Shown piece by piece: positions 14,686 through 23,483 of a stretch of DNA of 64,000 nucleotides (the stretch's first letter is position 1; each line of letters starts with the position of its first letter). Location of the stretch: contig JACJXW010000004.1 of assembly GCA_020636405.1 (NCBI GenBank), positions 3,274,001-3,338,000 of the forward strand, written 5' to 3'. The translations under genes and the position numbers were made by a program. Source of the DNA: Lewinellaceae bacterium (GTDB lineage: Bacteria > Bacteroidota > Bacteroidia > Chitinophagales > Saprospiraceae). The notes under the pieces are model-generated. The model searched no databases, had not been told where the DNA came from, and saw only the letters and a list, made by a program, of their open reading frames with translations.

Positions 14686-16179
14686 ATGAAAAAATCACCC
14701 GCATTTACATTCCTTTTCCTGTTGGGATTACTTTTTTCCTTTTGTGCTCCTGTATCTACCTCAGCACAGCAACCCGGCGAACAAAGTTATCAGGACGTAT
14801 CGGTTATGCCTGGAGGGGTCAAAGGGGAACGCATCCGGGCTTTAATCGATGTGATTAACGCCAATAAGGCTGCGGCGGTCGTTTCTTTTGTAGAGCAATA
14901 TTGCACTGCAGAATTTCGGGAAATGGCCCCGATGGAAATGCACGTCAACGCTTTCCTGTCTTTTTACCAGAGCACCGGAGGGGTTCAATTTCACAGTATT
15001 CGTAATTACGTTCCGGAACGCCCTGAGACGGTGGTAATCCTGAAGGATGAGCTCTTCGGTTCCTGGCGGGCATTCAGTTTTCATCTGGAAGGGGAGGGCC
15101 AGCGTATTACCGGTTTGAACTTTTCCCCGGCGCGGGCGCCTTCCAATGTAGAGCCGGAGGTAATGGAGGAAAGCAATCTGGCCCCGGAACTGGAGCGCCT
15201 TTTGCAACGCCTGTGCGAGCGAGACGCCTTTTCGGGTGCGGTGCTGGTGGCAAAAGGAGAGGAGGTGCTTTTCACCCGGGCTTGCGGGGAGGCCTCCAAG
15301 CGTTTTCACGTTGCCAATAAACTGGATACGAAATTCAACCTGGGTTCCATGAACAAAATGTTCACCTCAACGGCAATTATGCAACTGGCCGAAAAAGGTA
15401 AACTGTCCCTTGAGGACCCCATCAGCAAATACGTAGATGAAAGCTGGTTGCCGAAGTCCATCACAGATAAAGTCACGGTTCACCATCTGCTGACACATAC
15501 TTCCGGGCTTGGTAGTTATTTTAACGATACCTACTGGAACGGCTCCCGGGAATTGTACCGTTCAGTGGAGGACTTTAAGCCGCTGGTAAAGGGCGAAACC
15601 CTGCAGTTCGAACCCGGCGAGCGGTTCGGTTACAGCAATACGGGCATGTTGTTGTTAGGCGTTGTCATTCAAAGTGTTACCGGGCAGGATTACTTCGACT
15701 ACATTCGGGAGAACATCTACCGGCCGGCGGGCATGATCAACTCCGACAGCTACGAGATGGATTTTCCGGTGGAAAACCTGGCCATAGGGTATATCCCAGC
15801 GCCGGATAGCCCCTGGAAGTGGGAAAATAACCTGTACAAACACGTCATCAAAGGCGGCCCGGCGGGTGGCGGTTTTTCGACGGTGGAGGACCTGTTCCGT
15901 TTTGCCCAGGCGCTTCAGGGGGGTAAGCTGATTTCACGGTCCTCTCTGGAAAAGATGTGGACGCCGCATACCGGGCGTTACGGCTACGGTTTCTCTGTTG
16001 AGAACGGCCCTTCGGGCAAGGTGGTTGGCCATAGCGGCGGCTTCCCGGGCCTGAACGGCAACCTGGATGTATTCCTGGACAAAGGCTATACCGTTGCAGT
16101 TCTGTCCAATTATGACAACGGCGCCAGCCCACTTGCCCGGCGCATCTACGAGATGATCGGCAGTATCCTGGAAAATTAG
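14686..16179 (+). CDS. secreted serine hydrolase, beta-lactamase / class C penicillin-binding family
   Basis: A 497-residue exported protein. The signal segment FTFLFLLGLLFSFC is near the N-terminus; Cys20 could be a lipid anchor. Residues about 30-150 form an N-terminal domain with weak NTF2-like character. Residues about 165-490 are the serine hydrolase: SMNK (Ser221, Lys224), YSN (316-318), and HSGG near the C-terminus in place of KTG, as in class C-like esterases and peptidases. It may act on D-amino-acid peptides, beta-lactams or esters; substrate unknown. The promoter is bracketed by paired palindromes, so expression is probably repressor-controlled. Start ATG 14686 directly opens the signal peptide. 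After its TAG the same frame continues as a decayed coding tail. Confidence 0.88.
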   Translation: MKKSPAFTFLFLLGLLFSFCAPVSTSAQQPGEQSYQDVSVMPGGVKGERIRALIDVINANKAAAVVSFVEQYCTAEFREMAPMEMHVNAFLSFYQSTGGVQFHSIRNYVPERPETVVILKDELFGSWRAFSFHLEGEGQRITGLNFSPARAPSNVEPEVMEESNLAPELERLLQRLCERDAFSGAVLVAKGEEVLFTRACGEASKRFHVANKLDTKFNLGSMNKMFTSTAIMQLAEKGKLSLEDPISKYVDESWLPKSITDKVTVHHLLTHTSGLGSYFNDTYWNGSRELYRSVEDFKPLVKGETLQFEPGERFGYSNTGMLLLGVVIQSVTGQDYFDYIRENIYRPAGMINSDSYEMDFPVENLAIGYIPAPDSPWKWENNLYKHVIKGGPAGGGFSTVEDLFRFAQALQGGKLISRSSLEKMWTPHTGRYGYGFSVENGPSGKVVGHSGGFPGLNGNLDVFLDKGYTVAVLSNYDNGASPLARRIYEMIGSILEN

Positions 16180-16416
16180 CCATACTACTATGTAAGCGCC
16201 TATAAATCAGAAGGGGTGTATGTGGATGCTGCTTCTGGCGAAATCCTGCCGGATGGAGCTTTCGAATGGCGCATAGAGAACCCCTACGTTGGCATCATGA
16301 AAAATACCGTCCGGTTGACAACGGACGGTTCCTGGTTAGAAATCGGGGAGCAGTCCCGGGATGGCGGCGAGAACTGGAAGCACTTCTTTGAAATGAGCCT
16401 CAGAAAGGTGGAATGA
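16180..16416 (+). pseudogene. orphan C-terminal gene fragment in frame after the serine hydrolase
   Basis: 78 codons run without a stop in exactly the frame of the preceding hydrolase, from just after its TAG (16177-16179) to TGA at 16414-16416. The predicted peptide looks like the end of a real protein, with GVYVDAASGEILPDGAFEW, TDGSWLEIGEQSRDGGENW and a closing KHFFEMSLRKVE, a pattern reminiscent of DUF1579-like beta-barrel C-termini. Only an internal GTG (16216) could serve as a start, giving 66 residues. The best reading is the remnant of a second gene whose 5' part has been lost; a short expressed protein is less likely. Confidence 0.5.
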
Positions 16417-16484
16417 TTCCAGGTTTGGAGAAACGTCTGAAAGGGAAATACCGGGAAGTTTCTCCAAACCTGGCCGCCGGAATC
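16415..16484. repeat. long inverted repeat (hairpin)
   Basis: CCAGGTTTGGAGAAAC (16419-16434) is perfectly repeated in reverse at 16458-16473 around a 23-base loop, with further GATTCC/GGAATC pairing outside. There is no clean T-run. It lies between convergent genes and may be an mRNA-stabilising hairpin, or one end of a small intergenic repeat element. Confidence 0.8.
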
Positions 16485-16590
16485 ACGAATCCACGAATCC
16501 ACGAATCCCGAATCCCGAATCCCGAATCCACGAATCCCGAATCCCGAATCCCGAATCCACGAATCCCGAATCCCGGATCAACGAATCCCC
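16480..16590. repeat. tandem 7/8-bp repeat, GAATCCC / GAATCCAC
   Basis: About 14 head-to-tail copies of GAATCCC and GAATCCAC, with a higher-order rhythm of one 8-mer followed by three 7-mers. The array starts inside the right arm of the hairpin and runs into the 3' end of the S46 peptidase gene, whose stop codon (16578-16580) lies in the last degenerate copies. Copies are too short and contiguous for CRISPR. Confidence 0.9.
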
Positions 16591-18722
16591 CCATCCTCCA
16601 GCTCTTTGACCAACCGGTGTGCCTGGTAAACATGGCGGAGCCCTTCGATCAGCCCCCAGGAGTCCGTCGAAACAGCGCGGTTCTCTTCCGGAAGGAAGGC
16701 ATAGCTGCCGGCGAGGCTTTCCAGGTTGCCGTCATGGACCAGCCCCACCACTTCGGCGTTGCGGTTGATGACGGCGCTGCCGGAGTTGCCGCCCACAATA
16801 TCATTATCGGAAGCGAAGCCAATGGGGACGGACAGGTCGAGCCCTGCTGGTACTTTTTTCCAGCGTTCATGCAGGCCCCAGGGGTAGTCCTTTTGCCCGA
16901 AGGAATAGTAGCGGTCCCAAAGGCCGTAATAAGTGGTTTTGGCTGGGGCCAGGGTGCCATTGTATTCGTAGCCCAGGATGCGGCCATCGGATATCCGCAG
17001 TGAACCGGTTGCGTCAGGAGACATTTCGGTGCCGAACACCTTAAAGATGAGCCGTGCCAGTCGTTGGTTTTGCACTTCGAGGGTATTTTGGGCGCCCTGC
17101 ATTACAGGGGTTAGCATGGCCAGTCTTTCCTTGGATATCCGTGCGAAGCGAAGATAGGGGCTCTTGGCTTCAAGGATACCTTTGGGGGAGCCTTCGATGA
17201 GTGCCGCCACCTTCTCGGGCGAAGCCACCAGGGCATTGTCCAGAATGAACTGCAGCGCTTCTTTTCCGGTATTACCCCCGTAAGCCGCCTTCATGGCTTC
17301 CGAATTTTTCCCAAGGACTTTGGCCATAAAATTGGCGTGCGCTTGAATACGCAGTTTTTCCAGTTCCATATCTTGTGCCTCCAGGGCCAGCCCTTTTTTT
17401 GTTTCCGCCAGTTTTTCTCCTTTATAGCCTTCCGCCCTTTCTGCTTCCGGCAGGCTCATTTGTTCGGCATAATCCACCAGTTTTTTGGCCAGCTGTAAAT
17501 GAGCAGGGCTGCTGAAGGAACTGATCTGATGGGTGAAGTAGGTGGTGAAGTTTGCGTTGAGCACGTTGACGGCCTCATCGATCTTGCCCCACATATCTCT
17601 GTACTCGGTAAAAAGCCCCTTATTTTGGCCCATTCGATTCATCAGTTCTTCCTCAAAATCGCGCTTTTTGGCCATCAGGTATTCGTTATTCAGCGCCAGT
17701 TGGTAGCCGGCATACACTTTGCGCCCGTTGGCAATGCTCAGCAGCTGGCTCAGCATTTCCGCCTGCTTGTCCGGGTTGGCCTGGAAATGAGCGAACTGGG
17801 CCTGATACAATTCGTTAAACAGGTTGAGGATGGCCGGATTGCGCTGGTCCCGGTGATAAGCTATTTGGGCATTGGATAGCAGCCGGTCGGTATTGCCCGG
17901 GCGGCCGACGATGAAGACGGGTTCCCCTTCGGAAGCGCCCTTCTGGCTCCACTTGAAATAATGAGGGCTGGATACGGGCTGCCCGTTTTCGTCATAAGCA
18001 CGGAGAAAGGCAAAGTCCAGTTCATATCGGGGGTAGGTGAAATTATCCCAGTCCCAGCCGGTAGCGGCGATCTGAACGTCGGGCACCATTACCAGGCGGA
18101 TGTCCTCATAGCGTTTGTAGGTATGCAGGACGTATTTTCCGCCGTTGTACAGAGTGACCACCCTGCACTTATTACCCGTATCGTTCTCGCAGGAAGCCGT
18201 GAGCTCCTGGATTTTCTCCTCCCGCAGTTTCACCTGTTCGGTGTCGTCTTTTCCCTGTGCCATTGCCGCTTGTACCTCCTCCGTCACATTTTTTATGGAA
18301 AGGAGCTGGTCTACATAAATGTTGGGAAAAGGCCGCTCGCCTTTCATGTCTACCGCATAAAAACCATCTTTTTGCAGGTTCTCGCCTTCCTGTTGTATCC
18401 TGGGCAAAAGCCCCCGCACGCAATGGTGGTTGGTCATGATCAGCCCGTCCTTTGAAACGAAAGAGGCCGAGCATCCTGTAGAGAATTCCAGCGCGGAGAG
18501 CCGCACGTCGTCCAACCATTCCGGGGTGACTTTGAACTCATAGAGCTCTTCAAAACGTTGAGTAGGTACAGCGTCGAAGGTCCACATCTTTCCGAAGTCT
18601 TCGGGAGCATAGGTTACCTCCTCCAGCACCAGCGGTTCGTATATGGTGTTTTGGGCGGTTAGGATGGAGAAGAAACCCAGAAAGAGCATGCTTAGAATGA
18701 GGCCCAATGTTTTTGTTGTCAT
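16578..18722 (-). CDS. S46 family dipeptidyl peptidase (DPP7-like)
   Basis: A 714-residue exported protein of normal S46 length. Signal peptide about 1-23 (LILSMLFLGFFSILTAQ). The chymotrypsin-fold catalytic residues are seen in LIMTNHHCVRG (His) and GGNSGSAVIN (Ser). S46 enzymes release dipeptides from peptide N-termini in the periplasm, feeding amino-acid catabolism. The specificity position after the catalytic Ser reads LVHDGN: Gly as in DPP7 (hydrophobic P1) rather than Arg as in the Asp/Glu-specific DPP11. The C-terminal codons are made of the flanking short tandem repeat. Divergent from clpB. Confidence 0.92.
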   Translation of the reverse strand: MTTKTLGLILSMLFLGFFSILTAQNTIYEPLVLEEVTYAPEDFGKMWTFDAVPTQRFEELYEFKVTPEWLDDVRLSALEFSTGCSASFVSKDGLIMTNHHCVRGLLPRIQQEGENLQKDGFYAVDMKGERPFPNIYVDQLLSIKNVTEEVQAAMAQGKDDTEQVKLREEKIQELTASCENDTGNKCRVVTLYNGGKYVLHTYKRYEDIRLVMVPDVQIAATGWDWDNFTYPRYELDFAFLRAYDENGQPVSSPHYFKWSQKGASEGEPVFIVGRPGNTDRLLSNAQIAYHRDQRNPAILNLFNELYQAQFAHFQANPDKQAEMLSQLLSIANGRKVYAGYQLALNNEYLMAKKRDFEEELMNRMGQNKGLFTEYRDMWGKIDEAVNVLNANFTTYFTHQISSFSSPAHLQLAKKLVDYAEQMSLPEAERAEGYKGEKLAETKKGLALEAQDMELEKLRIQAHANFMAKVLGKNSEAMKAAYGGNTGKEALQFILDNALVASPEKVAALIEGSPKGILEAKSPYLRFARISKERLAMLTPVMQGAQNTLEVQNQRLARLIFKVFGTEMSPDATGSLRISDGRILGYEYNGTLAPAKTTYYGLWDRYYSFGQKDYPWGLHERWKKVPAGLDLSVPIGFASDNDIVGGNSGSAVINRNAEVVGLVHDGNLESLAGSYAFLPEENRAVSTDSWGLIEGLRHVYQAHRLVKELEDGGIR

Positions 18723-18949
18723 GGTTTGATCTTATTGGTTTATTGCTGAAGCGAAGATAAAAAATACCGGAAATTGCCGGCTAGCCAGAATGTCAGGCTA
18801 ATTGTTGTTCATCTGTCATATTGGCTGGTTACTGGTGTTTTTCATTAATGGTACGTAGTTTGAAATACCAATGGTGTAACAAAACCGGGGAAGAGCTTGT
18901 GAACAATCGTCCTGGTTTTGAATTTTTGATGAGAAAAAAATAGCAAAAT

Positions 18950-21571
18950 ATGAACCTCAATAATTTCACGATAAAAGCACAGGAGGCTGTCCAGCGTGCC
19001 CAGCAGGCCGCCATGGAAGGGCAGCAGCAGGCAATTGAACTGGGACACCTTCTGAAAGGCATCCTCGAGGTAGACGAAAGCGTTGCGCCTTTTGTATTCA
19101 AAAAACTGGGCGCTAACTACGATGCCATCCGGCAGGCAACGGATAGCATCGTCCAGTCCTATCCCCGGGCCAGCGGAGCAAGCAATCAGTACTTGTCGCG
19201 CACCACTACCGAGGCGTTGCAAAAGGCGAATACCTACCTCAAGGAATTCGGAGACGAATTCGTAGCCCTGGAGCACTTGTTGCTGGGCATCATTGCTACC
19301 AGTGACAGCGTCTCTCAGATGCTGAAGGATAGCGGCGTTTCAGAAAAGGCCCTCAAGTCCGCCATTAAAGACTTGCGCAAGGGCAGCCGGGTGACCACTC
19401 ACAGCGCTGAGGATAGCTACAATGCGCTGAACAAGTACGCGATCAACCTCAACGAGCGAGCCCGCAACGGAAAGCTCGACCCGGTCATCGGCCGGGAAGA
19501 CGAGATCCGCCGCCTGTTGCACATCCTGGCGCGCCGCACCAAGAACAACCCCATACTGATCGGTGAAGCAGGGGTGGGTAAAACCGCTATCGTCGAAGGG
19601 CTGGCACACCGTATTGTAGATGGCGATGTGCCGGAAGATCTGCGCGATAAGGATATTTATTCTCTGGATATGGGCGCCCTGATCGCCGGCGCCAAGTACC
19701 AGGGCGAATTCGAGGAGCGCCTCAAGTCCGTGATTAAAGAAGTAACGGCTGCCGAAGGACGCATCTTCCTGTTTATCGACGAGATCCATACCCTCATCGG
19801 AGCGGGGAAAACCCAGGGTGCAATGGACGCGGCGAACATCCTTAAACCGGCCCTGGCGAGGGGTGAACTGCGTGCCATTGGCGCTACTACCCTCAACGAA
19901 TATCAGAAATACTTTGAGAATGACAAGGCGCTGGAACGCCGCTTTCAGACGGTCCTGGTAGAAGAGCCGGGCGTAGAGGACGCCATCTCTATCCTGCGCG
20001 GCCTGAAGGAACGCTACGAGGCCCACCACAAGATCAACATCAAGGACGATGCCGTGGTGGCCGCCGTGCAGCTTTCTCACCGCTACATTACCTCCCGCTT
20101 CCTGCCGGATAAGGCGATAGACCTCATTGACGAGGCCGCTGCCAAACTGCGACTGGAAATGAATTCCATGCCCGAAGAATTGGATGAGGTGGAGCGCAAG
20201 ATGCGCCAGCTGGAGATCGAACGGGAAGCCATGCGGCGCGAGAATGACCAGGTGAAGATCGCCCTGGTCGAAAAAGAACTGGCCAACCTGGAAGAGCAAC
20301 GCAATGCCCTGCGTGCCAAGTGGGAAAACGAACGGGAAGTTATTTTAGGCGTACAGAAATCCAAGGAAACCCTGGAACAGCTGAAAGTGGAAAGCGCCCG
20401 CGCTGAGCGCGAGGGCAACTATACGGAAGCCGCCGAGATCCGCTATGGCCGGGTGCCGGAAGTACAAAAGCAGCTGGACGATTACATGGCCCGCCTGCAG
20501 AAAATGCAGTCCGAATCCAAGCTCCTGGTTAAGGAAGAGGTGGATGCTGAAGACATCGCCGAGATCGTCAGCCGCTGGACCGGTATTCCGGTCAGGCGCA
20601 TGTTGCAAAGCGAACGGGAGAAACTGTTGCACCTTGAGGAGGACCTTCACAAGCGCGTTGTCGGGCAGGATGAGGCCGTCGAGGCGGTGGCCGACGCTAT
20701 CCGCCGAAGCCGTACGGGCTTGTCGAATTTTAAGCGCCCGGTCGGTTCTTTCCTTTTCCTGGGTACTACCGGGGTGGGTAAGACCGAGCTGGCCAAGGCC
20801 CTGGCCGAGTATTTATTCGACGATGAGAACCTGATGACCCGTATCGATATGAGTGAATACCAGGAACGCCACGCCGTAAGCCGGCTCATCGGCGCTCCTC
20901 CGGGATATGTGGGGTACGACGAGGGCGGGCAGTTGACAGAAGCGGTGCGCCGTAAGCCCTATAGTGTCATCTTGCTCGACGAAATCGAGAAGGCGCATCC
21001 GGATACCTTCAACATCCTCCTGCAGGTGCTGGAAGACGGACGACTGACCGACAATAAGGGAAGGGTGGCGGACTTTAAGAACACCCTCATTATCATGACT
21101 TCCAACATCGGGTCCGCCCTGATCCGCGATAATTTCTCGGATATGGCCCCCGGTGAGGAGGAAGAAGTGATTGAAAATACCCGCGAGCAGGTCTTCGAGC
21201 TTCTCAAACAGGCCGTCCGCCCCGAATTTCTAAACCGGATCGACGAGGTGATCATGTTCCGCCCGTTGTCCCGCAAGGATATTCGCCAGATCGTTGAACT
21301 GCAGCTCAACGAGCTGCGGCAGGGCCTGGCGCAGCAGGAAATAACCTTGTCTATAGCTCCTGCCGCCATGCAGTGGCTGGCCGAAGAAGGCTATCATCCG
21401 GAGTTTGGCGCCCGTCCGTTGAAACGGGTCATTCAGAAGCGGGTCCTCAACGAGTTGTCCAAGCAGATGCTGCTCAATAAGGTGCAGCCCGGCAGCCACA
21501 TTGTACTCGACGTGTTCGACGACAAGGTAGTGTTCCGGGCGCCGATCAGGGAGGAGGTGGCAGATTATTAA
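18950..21571 (+). CDS. clpB: ATP-dependent disaggregase ClpB
   Basis: An 873-residue AAA+ chaperone of the usual length. Order: Clp N domain (1-145), NBD1 with GEAGVGKTAIVEG (Walker A) and FLFIDEIHTLIGAG (Walker B), a coiled-coil middle domain about 400-520 (LEIEREAMRRENDQVKI), and NBD2 with GTTGVGKTELAK and VILLDEIEKAHPD, then the D2 C-terminal domain. The middle domain separates ClpB from ClpA/ClpC. It works with DnaK to rescue aggregated proteins in the cytosol. Start ATG 18950 follows an A-rich leader. Followed by a terminator. Confidence 0.96.
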   Translation: MNLNNFTIKAQEAVQRAQQAAMEGQQQAIELGHLLKGILEVDESVAPFVFKKLGANYDAIRQATDSIVQSYPRASGASNQYLSRTTTEALQKANTYLKEFGDEFVALEHLLLGIIATSDSVSQMLKDSGVSEKALKSAIKDLRKGSRVTTHSAEDSYNALNKYAINLNERARNGKLDPVIGREDEIRRLLHILARRTKNNPILIGEAGVGKTAIVEGLAHRIVDGDVPEDLRDKDIYSLDMGALIAGAKYQGEFEERLKSVIKEVTAAEGRIFLFIDEIHTLIGAGKTQGAMDAANILKPALARGELRAIGATTLNEYQKYFENDKALERRFQTVLVEEPGVEDAISILRGLKERYEAHHKINIKDDAVVAAVQLSHRYITSRFLPDKAIDLIDEAAAKLRLEMNSMPEELDEVERKMRQLEIEREAMRRENDQVKIALVEKELANLEEQRNALRAKWENEREVILGVQKSKETLEQLKVESARAEREGNYTEAAEIRYGRVPEVQKQLDDYMARLQKMQSESKLLVKEEVDAEDIAEIVSRWTGIPVRRMLQSEREKLLHLEEDLHKRVVGQDEAVEAVADAIRRSRTGLSNFKRPVGSFLFLGTTGVGKTELAKALAEYLFDDENLMTRIDMSEYQERHAVSRLIGAPPGYVGYDEGGQLTEAVRRKPYSVILLDEIEKAHPDTFNILLQVLEDGRLTDNKGRVADFKNTLIIMTSNIGSALIRDNFSDMAPGEEEEVIENTREQVFELLKQAVRPEFLNRIDEVIMFRPLSRKDIRQIVELQLNELRQGLAQQEITLSIAPAAMQWLAEEGYHPEFGARPLKRVIQKRVLNELSKQMLLNKVQPGSHIVLDVFDDKVVFRAPIREEVADY

Positions 21572-21914
21572 TAATGCCAGGAGTGAGCATCAGAGCACTT
21601 CCAAAAGGATTGTCATAATAAAGGCGAGCAGAGCTGTATTGATCGAAATGATCCAGGGATAAAAGAGCGGGCCGGAAAGGCCCGTTTCTTTTTTAGTGGC
21701 CTCCTTGTGGGTGAAGTTGTGTGGAGGAATGAAGAGGTGCAACGCTTTCCAAAAAGTATTGTCTTTCCCACAAAGCTGTAACCTTTTTAGTTCCAAACCG
21801 TCATTTCGGGAAAGGATCTATTTTAAGGAGAAAGATCTGCGCAATAAAGAGTTGTAACGGTCTGGCATACAAGACAGAAGTAATAATTATTCTATCACTA
21901 AAACACCTGTTATT
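21572..21914. other. intergenic region, about 340 bp
   Basis: Holds the clpB terminator and the promoter region of the PDZ protein gene. No convincing gene. A 68-codon minus-strand frame with a hydrophobic end crosses the terminator and is not supported. Confidence 0.55.
21664..21694 (+). terminator. intrinsic terminator downstream of clpB
   Basis: CGGGCC/GGCCCG stem with a GGAAA loop followed by GTTTCTTTTTT, about 95 bp after the clpB stop. Confidence 0.85.
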
Positions 21915-23294
21915 ATGAAGAGATTTACGCTATTCCTCGCAAGTGCTGTGGCCTTGCTCTTGATGACACCCCAGGCCGGCCTGCAGGCGCAGGCTGAAGG
22001 AAAAGGAGAAGTGGTCATCGTACAGGAAATCAAACACGAGGACGGCAGCGTGACTACCGTGAAAAAGCGCATTGAGAAAGGGGAAGATGTTGAGTCCATC
22101 GTCAAGCAATTTAAAAATGCGGAAGGCAAAGATGTTAAGGTTCATGTCTTTTCCGGAGAGCAGGCATCTGAGGTGAATGGCGAGGAAGAGACCATTTTCT
22201 ACTTCCGCCGTGCCAAAGAAAATGCCGAAGAGATGGAAGCGCTCGCACAGGAGATGGAAGGGCTGGCGAAGGAAATGGAAAGCCTGCGCATCGTTATCCA
22301 TGGCGACGAGTTCAACTTCGAGAACATCGAGTGGAATAGCGATGAACCCCGGCAGGAGCGCCTTCGTTCCGAGCAAGCCAGGAAAGCATTTCTTGGGGTA
22401 TATCCCGACAATACGGATAGCGGCGTCGGCGTGGCCCTTTCGGGTATTGTCTCCGGATCCGGTGCGGAAGCTGCCGGCTTACAGAGGGGAGATGTCGTCA
22501 CCTCCATCGGTGGGCATGCTACCAATGGCATCTACGGACTGCGCGGCGCGCTGGCTAAGCTGCAACCTGGAGCAACTGTAACCGCTGAGTATATTCGAAA
22601 CGGACAAACCCTGCAGGCTCAGGTAGCCCTGGGGGAGAAGGAATACACGCGCTTTGTGCTCAACGATGAGCGCAACCCCTGTAAAGTATTCATCGGCGTT
22701 TATGTTGGTGGACAGGCCTCTATTGGTAAGGGCGTACAGATCACCGGGGTCATTGGCAATACGCCGGCGGAGGCCGACGGTGTGGAAGCCGGCGATATCA
22801 TCCTGGCCATGGACGATGTGCCCGTCAACGACAACAGCGAGCTGCTAACCGAACGCAACAAGCACGAGCCCGGGCAGGCATTCAAGCTCACCATCCTACG
22901 CGGCGATAAGGAACTGGCCATCAGTTCCCGCTTCAAAACCTGTGAAACCACTGGAATGGAAGAACCTGTTGAGGAAGAGGTTATTGCCGAGGAGCCCGTG
23001 GAAGAGGCCATCCAACTGCCGGAAACTATGCTTGAGCTCAACGATTACAAGGCATACCCCAACCCGTCCTTCGGGGAGGTGACGCTCCAGTTCCAGTCGG
23101 AAGCCGTTCCAACGGAGATCCAACTGGCCGATTCCTCTGGCCGCGTATTCTTAAAGCGACAGTTGAAAGACTTCGATGGCTACTTCAACGAACAACTGAG
23201 CCTCAGAGAGGCCACCCCTGGCACCATCACTCTTACCATTCGCCAGGGCGATAAGCTGGCCACCAGGCAATTGGTACTGTTGAACAGGGCATAG
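21915..23294 (+). CDS. secreted double-PDZ protein with T9SS type A sorting tail
   Basis: A 459-residue exported protein. Signal peptide about 1-26 (FLASAVALLLMTPQAGLQAQA). A charged region with short coiled coil about 85-125 (AEEMEALAQEMEGLAKEME), PDZ domain 1 about 155-245 (GVALSGIVSGSGAEAAGLQRGD), PDZ domain 2 about 255-345 (GVQITGVIGNTPAEADGVEAGD), an acidic Glu/Val/Pro linker, and a sorting tail about 375-459 (AYPNPSFGEVTLQF). No protease domain is present, so it is not a DegP/HtrA enzyme; it may be a peptide-binding adaptor on the cell surface. Monocistronic, with its own terminator. Confidence 0.9.
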   Translation: MKRFTLFLASAVALLLMTPQAGLQAQAEGKGEVVIVQEIKHEDGSVTTVKKRIEKGEDVESIVKQFKNAEGKDVKVHVFSGEQASEVNGEEETIFYFRRAKENAEEMEALAQEMEGLAKEMESLRIVIHGDEFNFENIEWNSDEPRQERLRSEQARKAFLGVYPDNTDSGVGVALSGIVSGSGAEAAGLQRGDVVTSIGGHATNGIYGLRGALAKLQPGATVTAEYIRNGQTLQAQVALGEKEYTRFVLNDERNPCKVFIGVYVGGQASIGKGVQITGVIGNTPAEADGVEAGDIILAMDDVPVNDNSELLTERNKHEPGQAFKLTILRGDKELAISSRFKTCETTGMEEPVEEEVIAEEPVEEAIQLPETMLELNDYKAYPNPSFGEVTLQFQSEAVPTEIQLADSSGRVFLKRQLKDFDGYFNEQLSLREATPGTITLTIRQGDKLATRQLVLLNRA

Positions 23295-23358
23295 GGGAAA
23301 AGGCCTTTATCAAGAGATAACAATACTGGACAGGCCGAACTGTTTCTGATTTCATTGG

Positions 23359-23420
23359 AACGCGAATACGTTGGATAATGGGCCATCCGATCCACTGTAT
23401 TCGCGTTTCATTTTTTGCGT
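23359..23420 (+). terminator. intrinsic terminator after the PDZ gene
   Basis: AACGCGAATAC pairs perfectly with GTATTCGCGTT around a loop that itself contains GGAT/ATCC pairing, followed by TTCATTTTTTG. Confidence 0.8.
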
Positions 23421-23483
23421 ATAACCCTTATCCTCCTCCATTGTGGTATTTGTGCAACTTTTTTGTACCTTTTGATAAAAATG

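Noticed and set aside
16480..16590. Possible CRISPR-like array
   Set aside because: Units are 7-8 bp and contiguous with no spacers; this is a simple tandem repeat.
21590..21796. 68-codon minus-strand frame ending in a hydrophobic segment
   Set aside because: It reads straight through the clpB terminator hairpin, has no recognisable start context and no family features.
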